Shown here: one piece after another, positions 56,186 to 64,000 of the stretch
Layout of the letters: the number at the start of each line of letters is the position of its first letter
Numbering within the stretch: position 1 is the stretch's first letter
DNA from: Cohnella rhizoplanae
Lineage (GTDB): Bacteria; Bacillota; Bacilli; Paenibacillales; Paenibacillaceae
Assembly (NCBI RefSeq): GCF_948329515.1
Contig: NZ_CAOJCN010000016.1
Location: 62,001 to 126,000 of the forward strand
DNA: 64,000 bases
Reading direction: 5' to 3'
Position numbers and translations under genes: made by a program
Notes under the pieces: model-generated
Seen by the model: only the letters and a program-made list of their open reading frames with translations
Databases searched by the model: none
Told to the model about the DNA's origin: nothing

Positions 56186-57877
56186 ATGAAACGGCAGCTC
56201 TTCACGGCGATTCTGCTCCCGCTCGCGCTCGTATCGGCGCTAGCGGCTTGCAGCGGCAATAACGGAAACAACGGCAACGCAGAGGACCACGGCGCGAGCG
56301 GGAGCGCCTCCGCAAGCGCGGGAAGCGCCGCCGCATCCGGCGAGGCGGACGCCACGGCCGATCCGCTCGGCAAGTACGACCCGCCGATCGAAGTCTCCGC
56401 GGTGCGCGCGATCTCCGAAGGCACCAAGTTCGGCGAGGGCGAGTCGATCGACAACAACGTCTGGTCGCGCGCGTACGCCGATCAGCTCGGCATCAAGATC
56501 AACTACCTGTGGACGACGCCGGCCGCGCAGTACGACCAGAAGCTCAACATCGCGATCGCGTCGAACGACCTGCCCGACATCATGTCGGTCAATGCGGCCC
56601 AGCTCAAGCGGCTGGTCGACGACGGCCAGGTGATGGATCTGACCGACGTCTACGGCAAGTACGGCTCCGAGCTGACGAAGAAGCTGCTCAGCGAGGACGG
56701 GGGCAACGCGCTCAAGTCCGGCACCTTTAACGGGAAAATGTACGGCATCCCGAAGATGAGCTCCGGCCTCGGGCAGGCGGACGTGCTGTGGGTGAGAACG
56801 GACTGGCTGCAGAAGCTCGGCCTGTCCGAGCCGAAGTCGATGGACGACGTGCAGAAAATCGCCGAAGCGTTCGTCAAGCAAGACCCCGACGGCAACGGCA
56901 AGCCGGATACGTACGGACTCGGCGCGACCAAGGATATTTTCGGCTTCTTCGGCGCATTGGAAGGGTTCTTCAACGGCTATCACGCCTACCCGAACATCTG
57001 GGTCAAGGCGGGCGACGGCAAGCTGGCTTACGGCAGCGTGCAGCCCGAGACCAAAGCCGCGCTGCAGAAGCTGCAGGAGATGTACAAGGGCGGCCTGATC
57101 GACAAGGAGTTCGGCACGAAGGACGCGACCAAGGTGAAGGACGCGGCCAACGCGAGCAAGCTCGGCTTGTTCTACGGCTACTTCTGGAACGCCGGCTGGC
57201 TGCTCGACGGCAAGAAGACGAATCCCGCCATGGAATGGAAGCCGATCGCGCTGCCCTCGGTCGACGCGCAGCCGGCGCTGGCGCAGGTGCCGTTCGCGAT
57301 CAGCACGTATTACGTCGTGAAGAAGGACGCCAAAAATCCCGAGGCCGCCGTCAAGCTCCTGAACTTCGATCTGGAGAAGCTGTGGGGCAAGTCGGCCGAG
57401 CCCGAGGTCTACAACGCCGACAAGAGCGGCAACGCGGTGTTCGAATACGCCCTGCTGTACGGGGAGGCGCCGCGCAAGAACCTCGACGCTCACCTGAACG
57501 TGGTCAAGGCGCTCGAAGCCAATGACCCGGCCGCGCTGAACGCGGAGGAGAAAAGCTACTACGACAAGATCGTCTCCTATCGCGGCGGCGACGTCAACTT
57601 CTGGGACAGCGAGAAAATGTACGGTCCGGAGGGCTCGCTCGCGGTCATCGAGGGGTACGCCAAGGACGGCGCGCATACCGACGACGCGTTCTACGGCGCG
57701 CCGACGCAGGGGATGACGGACAACAACGCGACGCTTAGCAAGCTTCAGTTGGAGGCCTTTACGCGGATTATGATGGGGGGCTCCATCGACGAGTTCGAAC
57801 AGTTCGTCAGTCAATGGAACTCGCTCGGCGGCAAGGCCATTACGGAAGAAGTCAACGCATGGCAAGCGTCCCAGTAA
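56186..57877 (+). CDS. Sugar-binding lipoprotein, LplA/YtcQ type
   Basis: 563 residues, long for a family-1 binding protein and typical of LipO/LplA/YtcQ proteins that go with YesMN systems. The lipobox is LAAC near residue 20, followed by an Asn/Gly/Ser linker. The binding domain begins around PPIEVSAVRAISEGTKFGEG and contains LWVRTDWLQKLGLSEPKSMD. ATG 56186 is chosen over the ATG four codons earlier, which abuts the AAGGGG site. First gene of the operon; likely receptor for an alpha-galactoside given the two downstream enzymes. Confidence 0.92.
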   Translation: MKRQLFTAILLPLALVSALAACSGNNGNNGNAEDHGASGSASASAGSAAASGEADATADPLGKYDPPIEVSAVRAISEGTKFGEGESIDNNVWSRAYADQLGIKINYLWTTPAAQYDQKLNIAIASNDLPDIMSVNAAQLKRLVDDGQVMDLTDVYGKYGSELTKKLLSEDGGNALKSGTFNGKMYGIPKMSSGLGQADVLWVRTDWLQKLGLSEPKSMDDVQKIAEAFVKQDPDGNGKPDTYGLGATKDIFGFFGALEGFFNGYHAYPNIWVKAGDGKLAYGSVQPETKAALQKLQEMYKGGLIDKEFGTKDATKVKDAANASKLGLFYGYFWNAGWLLDGKKTNPAMEWKPIALPSVDAQPALAQVPFAISTYYVVKKDAKNPEAAVKLLNFDLEKLWGKSAEPEVYNADKSGNAVFEYALLYGEAPRKNLDAHLNVVKALEANDPAALNAEEKSYYDKIVSYRGGDVNFWDSEKMYGPEGSLAVIEGYAKDGAHTDDAFYGAPTQGMTDNNATLSKLQLEAFTRIMMGGSIDEFEQFVSQWNSLGGKAITEEVNAWQASQ

Positions 57878-57910
57878 AATGACGCGGCCTGATCTCAGGA
57901 AGAGGCGATC

Positions 57911-58810
57911 ATGATGAGGCGCAAGCAAGGCGGCGAACTGCCTTTCCACCTGATGTTAATTCCAGGCGTCGTACTGGTATTCATCTATAGCTACATCCCG
58001 ATGGCCGGGATCGTCATGGCGTTCAAGCGGCTGGTGCCGTCCAAGGGGATGTTCGGCTCCCCTTGGGTGGGCTGGCACAACTTCGAGTACATGATGCATA
58101 TGCCGGAGATCTCGGGCGTCATCTGGAATACGGCGTTCATCGCCGTCATGAAGATGACCGCGGGCGTCCTCGTTCCCGTCACCTTCGCGCTGATGCTGAA
58201 CGAAGCCCGCAGCCGGCTGTTCAAGCGAAGCGTGCAGACGATCATCTATTTCCCGCATTTCCTGTCGTGGATCATCCTGAGCGGTCTCTTGATCGACATC
58301 CTCTCGCCGTCCACGGGCATCGTGAACGAGCTGCTGCGGGCGCTGGGGCTGAAGGAGATCTACTTCCTCGGCGATCCCCGCTGGTTCCCCTATACGATGG
58401 TGCTGTCCGATACGTGGAAGGAATTCGGCTACGGCACGATCGTCTATCTGGCCGCGCTGACCGGCATCAATCCCGCCCTGTACGAGGCCGCGGCGCTGGA
58501 CGGCGCCGGGAGGCTCCGCCAGACGCTCTACGTGACGCTGCCGGGCCTGCTCCCGATGATCGTCCTCATGTCCGTCTTAAGTCTCGGGAATGTCCTGAAC
58601 GCGGGCTTCGAGCAGATCTTTAACCTCTACAGCCCACAGGTCTACCGGACGGGGGATATCATCGACACGCTCGTGTTCCGGATCGGTCTGGAGAACGCCA
58701 ATTACGGCGTCGCCACGGCGGTGGGGCTGTTCAAGTCGGTCGTGTCCTTCGGGCTGATCGGGGCGTCGTACGTGCTCGCTTACCGATGGACGAATTACCG
58801 GATTTTTTAG
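57911..58810 (+). CDS. Sugar ABC transporter permease, LplB/YtcP-partner type
   Basis: 299 residues with six membrane helices. The EAA region is ALYEAAALDGAGRLRQTLYV. The segment SWIILSGLLIDILSPSTGIV and the C-terminal RWTNYRIF are typical of LplB permeases. A second ATG lies one codon further. It is 33 nt after the binding-protein gene and forms a heterodimer with the next permease. No ATPase gene is present, so it must share one encoded elsewhere (MsmX type). Confidence 0.94.
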   Translation: MMRRKQGGELPFHLMLIPGVVLVFIYSYIPMAGIVMAFKRLVPSKGMFGSPWVGWHNFEYMMHMPEISGVIWNTAFIAVMKMTAGVLVPVTFALMLNEARSRLFKRSVQTIIYFPHFLSWIILSGLLIDILSPSTGIVNELLRALGLKEIYFLGDPRWFPYTMVLSDTWKEFGYGTIVYLAALTGINPALYEAAALDGAGRLRQTLYVTLPGLLPMIVLMSVLSLGNVLNAGFEQIFNLYSPQVYRTGDIIDTLVFRIGLENANYGVATAVGLFKSVVSFGLIGASYVLAYRWTNYRIF

Positions 58811-58826
58811 GAAGAGTGGGTCGACT

Positions 58827-59711
58827 ATGAACAACGATGCATCCTGGGAAAGACGAACCTTCGTCGCGCTCAATTACGCCGTCATGGCCCTCGTGGCCGT
58901 CGCTTGCCTGCTGCCGATCGTGAACGTCCTGGCGCTCTCGCTGAGCAGCAGCGCGGCCGCCGGCTCGGGACAGGTCAAGCTGTGGCCCGTCGGCTTCAAT
59001 CTCAAGTCGTACGAATTCGTGCTGGGCAAGCCGGAGTTCGGCCGCGCGTTTACCGTCTCCCTGCTGCGCGTGGCAGTCGGCGTCCCGCTGAACATGCTGC
59101 TGACGATTCTCGTCGCGTATCCGCTGTCCAAGGAACGCAAGGATTTCCGGTTCCGCTGGGCGTACGCCTGGTACTTCGTGACGACGATGCTGTTCAGCGG
59201 CGGGCTCATCCCCTGGTATATGACGATCAAGATGACCGGGATCATCGATTCCTTCTGGGCGCTGATCCTGCCCGGCGCGGTACCGGTCATGAACGTCATC
59301 CTGCTGCTCAACTTCTTCAAGTCGCTGCCCGACGAGATCGAGGAAGCGGGCCTGATGGACGGCGCCGGCCGCTGGCAGGCGCTATGGCGCATCGCGGTGC
59401 CGCTCTCCGCGCCGGCGATCGCGACCTTGACGCTGTTCTGCATCGTGAACCATTGGAATTCGTGGTTTGAAGGGCTCATTCTCATGAATCGCCCCGAGCA
59501 CTACCCGCTGCAGAGCTATCTGCAGACCGTGATCGTGAACCGCGACATGTCGCTGATGTCGGCCGTCGACGTCACGAAGTGGTCCATGATCTCCGATCGG
59601 ACGTCGCGCGCGGCGCAAGTCATCGTCGCCCTGCTGCCGGTGCTGTTCGTGTACCCGTTTCTGCAGAAGTACTTTGCTCATGGCATCGTCATGGGCAGCG
59701 TGAAGGGGTAG
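58827..59711 (+). CDS. Sugar ABC transporter permease, LplC/YtcP type
   Basis: 294 residues with six membrane helices. The EAA loop reads EIEEAGLMDGAGRWQALWRI and the C-terminal FLQKYFAHGIVMGSVKG is diagnostic of LplC/YtcP permeases. It starts 16 nt after the LplB-type gene. The enzyme gene follows after 63 nt in the same direction. Confidence 0.95.
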   Translation: MNNDASWERRTFVALNYAVMALVAVACLLPIVNVLALSLSSSAAAGSGQVKLWPVGFNLKSYEFVLGKPEFGRAFTVSLLRVAVGVPLNMLLTILVAYPLSKERKDFRFRWAYAWYFVTTMLFSGGLIPWYMTIKMTGIIDSFWALILPGAVPVMNVILLLNFFKSLPDEIEEAGLMDGAGRWQALWRIAVPLSAPAIATLTLFCIVNHWNSWFEGLILMNRPEHYPLQSYLQTVIVNRDMSLMSAVDVTKWSMISDRTSRAAQVIVALLPVLFVYPFLQKYFAHGIVMGSVKG

Positions 59712-59774
59712 CCGCGGCAGCGGCATTATAAAAGAGCAACCAATCTATCAACTACCGGAACGGAGATTATGCAT

Positions 59775-62396
59775 ATGTGGAAACTCTCATCGCCCGATTG
59801 GAATCTGACGTTGTCCATCGCCCAGGATCAGGAGGAGGCGCTCTATTACTCGCTGGAAGCCGGCGGGCGCCCCGTCCTCGGCCGGTCCAGGCTGGGCATC
59901 GCGACGAGCCTCGGCGATCTGCGCAGCGGCTACCGCTTCGTGAAGCTCGAGGAGGCAGCCGTCTCCGAGCATTATTCGCTGCCCGTCAGCAAGAAGTCTG
60001 TCTACCGCAACGAAGCCAACGAGCTGACGCTGCACTTCGAGGTCGAACGGCTGGCCGTGTCCGTCTGCTTCCGCCTGTTCGACGACGGCCTTGCCTTCCG
60101 CTATACGATTCGCGGCGCAGCGGACAGGAGCGGGAGCGACGATGAGCAGTCCATCCGCGTCTATGCGGAATATACCGACTTCGTTTTTCCCAAGACCTAT
60201 GACGATCTGTGGCTGCAGGATTGGGTGAATACGTACGAAGGCACGTACAACCGCTGCGGCTGGGAGAAGGCGGGCAGACGGGATTACGGCATGCCGGCGC
60301 TCCTGCACAGCGCAGAGGACGGCCGCTGGGCGATGGTCTCCGAGGCGGGCATTCTGAACACGGGCGGCAGCTATTGCTCCAGCCACCTGCAGACCGAGCC
60401 GGACGGCCGGATGAAGCTCGCCTTCGCGCCGGAGCAGCTCGAGCCGATGAAGGGCGGGCTGCCGCTTGAGACGCCTTGGCGCCTCGTCACCGTCTGCGAC
60501 TCGCTGGACGCGCTGGTGAACAGCACGATGAATTACAACCTTAATCCGCCGTGCGACTGGGAGGATACGTCCTGGATCAAGCCGGCGCGGAGCATCTGGT
60601 CCTGGTGGGCGTTCGAGAACGGCGCGCAGCTGTACAGCGAGCAGAAACGATACGTCGACTTTGCCGCGGCGATGGGCTTCGAGGCGATCACGGTGGATGC
60701 GGGCTGGGACGACAGCTGGGTGAAGGATCTGTGCGGCTATGCGAGAGCGCGGAGCGTCGACGTCTGGCTGTGGTCGGACATGCAGGCGATCGACACGCTT
60801 GAAAAGGCGCAGGAGAAAATCCCGCGTTGGGCGGCATGGGGCGTCGTCGGCCTGAAGGTTGACTTTTTCATGAACGATTCGCAGCACGCGATGTGGCAGT
60901 ACAACATGATCGCGGATCTGATGACCGCGCACAAGCTGATGATCAACTTCCACGGCAGCACCAAGCCGGCCGGCGAGGGCCGGACGTATCCGAACATTAT
61001 GACGGCCGAGGGGATTCTGGGGCTCGAGCATTACAAATGGAGCGGGCTCCCCCATGCCGAGCACAACTGCACCGTCCCGTTCACCCGCAATGTCGTGGGG
61101 CCGATGGATTACACGGTCACCGGTTTTTCCAATCTGAACCGCAATACGACGCAGGGGCATCAGCTGGCCCTCTCGGTCGTCTACGACTCCGGCGTGCAGC
61201 ACTTCGCCGATTCCATCTATACGTACGAGCCGTGGAAGGGCACGGAGTTCCTGCGCAGGCTGCCGGCCAAGTTCGATGAGGTGAAGGTGCTGACCGGATT
61301 CCCCGGCGACCATGCGGTCCTGATGCGCAGAGCGGGCCAGGAATGGTTCGTCGGCGGCATCGTGACGTCGTCGCGCAGTCTGACGCTCCCGCTGGACTTC
61401 CTGCCCGAAGGCGAGTACCAGGTGGAGATCTACAGAGACGGCAGGAACGGCGACGTGCTGAAAAAGGAGGTCCGGCGTCTGACGAGCCGGGACAGCGTGT
61501 CGGTGCAATCGCTCGACAGCGGCGGCTTCGCGCTGTACATCAGCGACGGCAAGCGCGCGCTCAAGTCCGGCGTGCAGGGCGGCTATATGGATGCTGACGC
61601 GAAGTCCTATTCCTCGCTGGAGGCCGTCCTTCGCGGCAGCGCGGACCGCGCGGCCTGCGAGAACGCCGCGTACGGCAGCGCGGTTCGTCTGGGCGGCGAC
61701 GGCGAGCTGTCGTTCGAGCGGATCGCCGCGGACCGGGACGGCCGGCATACGCTGCGGCTGTTCTACCTCTCCGGCGCGCCGAGCAGCCTTGGCGTCAGCG
61801 TCAATGAGGGTGCCCCGCAATTGTTCCGTCTGGAGTCCTCCGGCGGCGACGAGGTGGTCCGGACGTCCGATATCGTCGTGACGCTGCGGCAGGGGGACAA
61901 CACGATCGCGCTCGGACGGACCGGCGCGGACGAGGCTGCTCCGCGGATCGATCACGTCCGGATCATCGGCTGGGCGCCGCATGAAGATACGTACTATCCG
62001 GCCGAGGCGGGCAAGCTCGCGGGCGGCGCCGGTCTCAGCCATGTCGACGGCGCCACCGGCCAGCGGAAGGCGGTCGGCCTCGGACACGGCGGCTCGCTTA
62101 CGTTCGACGCGGTCATGGCGGAAGCCGACGGCGAGTACATTCTCACCCTGGACTACTACTCCGGCGAGAACCGGGCGCTGCTGATCGCGGTGAACGACGA
62201 GCCGGCCATTCGCTCCGTGCTCTTCAACACCGGCGGCTGGGGGCCGGCGCGCTGGGACATCTCCGGCATCAAGGAGGTGAAGATCCGGCTCAGGAAGGGA
62301 GCGAATCGCGTCAAGCTGTATCACGACGAGGATCCGGCTCCCGAGATCGGGCGGATCGGCGTGCGGCTGGAAAAGAGTCTGGAGGGCCAAGGATGA
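59775..62396 (+). CDS. GH97 family glycoside hydrolase with C-terminal carbohydrate-binding-like domains
   Basis: 873 residues. The N-terminal GH97 beta-domain is followed by a catalytic barrel with SIWSWWAFENGAQLYSEQKR and the motif VVGLKVDFFMND. Asp363 there is the expected nucleophile of the retaining subfamily, which includes alpha-galactosidases; inverting GH97 alpha-glucosidases lack it. Glu412 in MTAEGILGLE is the candidate acid/base. From about residue 605 to the end, two similar beta-sandwich modules resemble CBM6/CBM35-like domains, unusual for a protein without a signal peptide. The ATG at 59775 has CGGAGA at 8 nt. The stop overlaps the GH36 start as ATGA. Confidence 0.9.
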   Translation: MWKLSSPDWNLTLSIAQDQEEALYYSLEAGGRPVLGRSRLGIATSLGDLRSGYRFVKLEEAAVSEHYSLPVSKKSVYRNEANELTLHFEVERLAVSVCFRLFDDGLAFRYTIRGAADRSGSDDEQSIRVYAEYTDFVFPKTYDDLWLQDWVNTYEGTYNRCGWEKAGRRDYGMPALLHSAEDGRWAMVSEAGILNTGGSYCSSHLQTEPDGRMKLAFAPEQLEPMKGGLPLETPWRLVTVCDSLDALVNSTMNYNLNPPCDWEDTSWIKPARSIWSWWAFENGAQLYSEQKRYVDFAAAMGFEAITVDAGWDDSWVKDLCGYARARSVDVWLWSDMQAIDTLEKAQEKIPRWAAWGVVGLKVDFFMNDSQHAMWQYNMIADLMTAHKLMINFHGSTKPAGEGRTYPNIMTAEGILGLEHYKWSGLPHAEHNCTVPFTRNVVGPMDYTVTGFSNLNRNTTQGHQLALSVVYDSGVQHFADSIYTYEPWKGTEFLRRLPAKFDEVKVLTGFPGDHAVLMRRAGQEWFVGGIVTSSRSLTLPLDFLPEGEYQVEIYRDGRNGDVLKKEVRRLTSRDSVSVQSLDSGGFALYISDGKRALKSGVQGGYMDADAKSYSSLEAVLRGSADRAACENAAYGSAVRLGGDGELSFERIAADRDGRHTLRLFYLSGAPSSLGVSVNEGAPQLFRLESSGGDEVVRTSDIVVTLRQGDNTIALGRTGADEAAPRIDHVRIIGWAPHEDTYYPAEAGKLAGGAGLSHVDGATGQRKAVGLGHGGSLTFDAVMAEADGEYILTLDYYSGENRALLIAVNDEPAIRSVLFNTGGWGPARWDISGIKEVKIRLRKGANRVKLYHDEDPAPEIGRIGVRLEKSLEGQG

Positions 62397-64000
62397 TTCA
62401 ATTCGATACGGACCGCCGCCTGTTCTCCATCTCGACGGCCGGCAGCTCCTACGTGTTCGGGCTGAACGAGAAAGGCGTCCTGCAGCATCTGTATTGGGGA
62501 GATCCGGTGGCGGCCGCCGATTGCGCGCCGCTTCTCGGCTCCCGTCTCCACAGCTCCTTCGATGCGGCGTTGGACCGCGACGCGGAGGAATTCGCCTATT
62601 GGGGCGGCCTGTCGTACATGGAGCCCACGCTCAAGGTACGCTGGCACGACGGCGTGCGCGATCTGCGCATGGCGTACGCCGGGCACCGGATCGAGCGGGC
62701 GGACGACGGCAAGGAGACGCTGACGGTCGTGTTGAGGGACGAGGCGTACCCGCTCGAAGCGCACTTGATTTACGGTGTCCGGCCCGGACATGACCTGATC
62801 GAGCGGCATGCCTTGATCGTCAATACCGGCGACCGCGACGTCGTGCTGGAGAGCGCGCAGTCGGCGGCCTGGTCGCTGCCGGAGCTGCGCGACTATCGGC
62901 TGACCCACGTGACGGGCAAGTGGGCAGGGGAGTTCCAGCTGCGAAGCGCGTCGCTCACGGAGGGCAAGAAGGTGCTGGAGTCGCGGCGCGGATTCACCGA
63001 CGGCCATGCGAACCCCTGGTTCGCGATCGACGAAGGGACCGCGACGGAAGAGAGCGGGAAGGTGTGGTTCGGCGCGCTCGGCTGGAGCGGCAACTGGAAG
63101 ATCGTCGCGGAGAAGACGGCGTTCGGCCGCGTGCGGGTCACGGGCGGCATCAACGACTTCGACAGCGAATGGACGCTGGGACCGGGAGAGCGCTTCGAGA
63201 CGCCGTCGTTCGTCGGGGGATACGCCGCCGGGGGCTTCGGCGCGATGAGCCGCGGGCTGCACAGGTACCAATACGAGCATGTGTCGCCCGGCAGGGACCT
63301 GCGCAAGGTGCTATACAACTCGTGGGAGGCGACCTACTTCGACGTCAATGCCAAGGATCAGATCGCGCTGGCGGAGCGCGCGGCGATGGTAGGCGCGGAG
63401 CTGTTCGTCATCGACGACGGCTGGTTCGGCCAGCGCAGCCATGACCGCGCAGGGCTGGGCGACTGGACCGTTAACGCGGAGAAATTCCCGAATGGGCTGG
63501 ATGAGCTGATCGGCAAGGTGCGCGATCTCGGTATGGCGTTCGGCATCTGGGTCGAACCGGAGGCCGTCAACCCGGACAGCGACCTGTACCGCAGCCATCC
63601 GGACTGGGTCTATCATTTCCCGACGCGCGCCCGGACGGAGCTCCGCAACCAGCTGGTGCTCGATATCTCGAACCCGGGCGTCAAGGGGTATATCGTCGAC
63701 TTCATGTCCAAGCTGCTCGGCGAACACGACATCGCCTTCGTCAAATGGGACATGAACCGGACCATCACCGAACCGGGCATGCAGGACCATCCGCTGAATC
63801 GGCAGAAGGAGCTGTGGATTCGCCACGTGCGGAGCCTGTACGAGATCTGGGCGGAGCTGCGGCGGCGCTTCCCCGGCGTGGCGTTCGAGACATGCGCCGG
63901 CGGGGGCTCGCGCATCGACCTCGGGATGCTGCGCTATGCCGACCAGGCGTGGCCCAGCGACAACACCGACGCGTTCGACCGGCTCAGCATTCAAGAGGGC
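62393..64000 (+). CDS. Alpha-galactosidase, GH36 (truncated by the window end)
   Basis: 536 residues are present and no stop is reached; GH36 enzymes of this type have about 730, so roughly a quarter is missing. Conserved motifs are FVIDDGWFGQRS, GIWVEPEAVNPDSDLYR, FVKWDMNRT with nucleophile Asp453, and the Cys-Ala-Gly-Gly-Gly motif followed by WPSDNTDAFDRL with acid/base Asp523. The 70-residue distance between the two Asp matches Geobacillus AgaA. No signal peptide. GGAGGG precedes the ATG at 62393, which overlaps the GH97 stop. Together with the importer this predicts use of raffinose-family sugars or galactomannan side chains. Confidence 0.96.
   Translation, partial: MIQFDTDRRLFSISTAGSSYVFGLNEKGVLQHLYWGDPVAAADCAPLLGSRLHSSFDAALDRDAEEFAYWGGLSYMEPTLKVRWHDGVRDLRMAYAGHRIERADDGKETLTVVLRDEAYPLEAHLIYGVRPGHDLIERHALIVNTGDRDVVLESAQSAAWSLPELRDYRLTHVTGKWAGEFQLRSASLTEGKKVLESRRGFTDGHANPWFAIDEGTATEESGKVWFGALGWSGNWKIVAEKTAFGRVRVTGGINDFDSEWTLGPGERFETPSFVGGYAAGGFGAMSRGLHRYQYEHVSPGRDLRKVLYNSWEATYFDVNAKDQIALAERAAMVGAELFVIDDGWFGQRSHDRAGLGDWTVNAEKFPNGLDELIGKVRDLGMAFGIWVEPEAVNPDSDLYRSHPDWVYHFPTRARTELRNQLVLDISNPGVKGYIVDFMSKLLGEHDIAFVKWDMNRTITEPGMQDHPLNRQKELWIRHVRSLYEIWAELRRRFPGVAFETCAGGGSRIDLGMLRYADQAWPSDNTDAFDRLSIQEG

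Noticed and set aside
1..64000. tRNA, rRNA or insertion sequence elements
   Set aside because: I looked for cloverleaf-like runs, conserved rRNA stretches, transposase motifs and terminal inverted repeats and saw none; a tRNAscan and ISfinder search would be the decisive test.

Overview
The window is high-GC DNA, about 60-65% by eye. It has strong GGAGG-type ribosome binding sites, frequent GTG/TTG starts and a typical Bacilli gene repertoire: YesMN two-component system, LplABC-type sugar importer, BceRSAB module, AraM, LutR-like regulator and many glycoside hydrolases. This points to a soil or plant-associated member of the Paenibacillaceae, such as Cohnella or a high-GC Paenibacillus; that assignment is inference. 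I saw no rRNA, tRNA, prophage, insertion sequence or CRISPR array.

Layout. 0-8.5 kb: GH38 alpha-mannosidase; a desaturase/Rieske pair; an AraC regulator with a GH116 enzyme. 8.5-15.2 kb: a complete Opp/Dpp-type importer (lipoprotein, two permeases, two ATPases) and a small unknown gene. 15.2-17.5 kb: a polysaccharide deacetylase with a structured leader, and a phage-appendage-like HAEG-repeat protein with a self-cleaving G2 domain. 17.6-22.2 kb: divergent BceAB/BceRS antibiotic-sensing module. 22.3-23.5 kb: AraM. 23.9-37.5 kb: a Gram-positive polysaccharide-utilisation locus with an AraC regulator, two GH172 (DUF2961) enzymes, a DUF4185 (GH183-type) lipoprotein, a sugar ABC importer, a DUF6259-like protein, an unclassified 680-residue protein and a LacI regulator. 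37.8-42.7 kb: SDR, LutR-like GntR regulator, small acidic protein and glycolate oxidase GlcDF. 43.1-49.3 kb: aldolase, Gfo/Idh dehydrogenase, PfkB kinase, D-lyxose-isomerase-like cupin, DUF4432 epimerase and DeoR regulator. 49.4-52.6 kb: two VOC proteins, an MFS permease and a TauE/SafE permease. 53.2-64 kb: YesMN two-component system, LplABC-type importer, GH97 and a GH36 alpha-galactosidase cut by the window end.

How the genes may work together. GH116, GH172 and GH183 are the three families shown to degrade mycobacterial D-arabinan, and here they sit near a GH38 alpha-mannosidase. I infer a system for arabinogalactan or lipoarabinomannan. The surface DUF4185 lipoprotein would cut the polymer, the importer would take up fragments, and cytoplasmic GH172/GH116/GH38 enzymes would finish them. 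The isomerase-kinase-aldolase set plus GlcDF would fit a ketopentose-1-phosphate route giving dihydroxyacetone phosphate and glycolaldehyde, the latter then oxidised through glycolate. The 53-64 kb locus looks like a separate alpha-galactoside system.

The most unusual non-coding feature is a set of five tandem arrays of unrelated sequence (8.6, 23.6, 37.5, 46.4 and 52.7 kb), plus one possible remnant at 17.4 kb. All have a period of 50-52 bp, usually exactly 51, and each unit carries a 21-27 nt hairpin.
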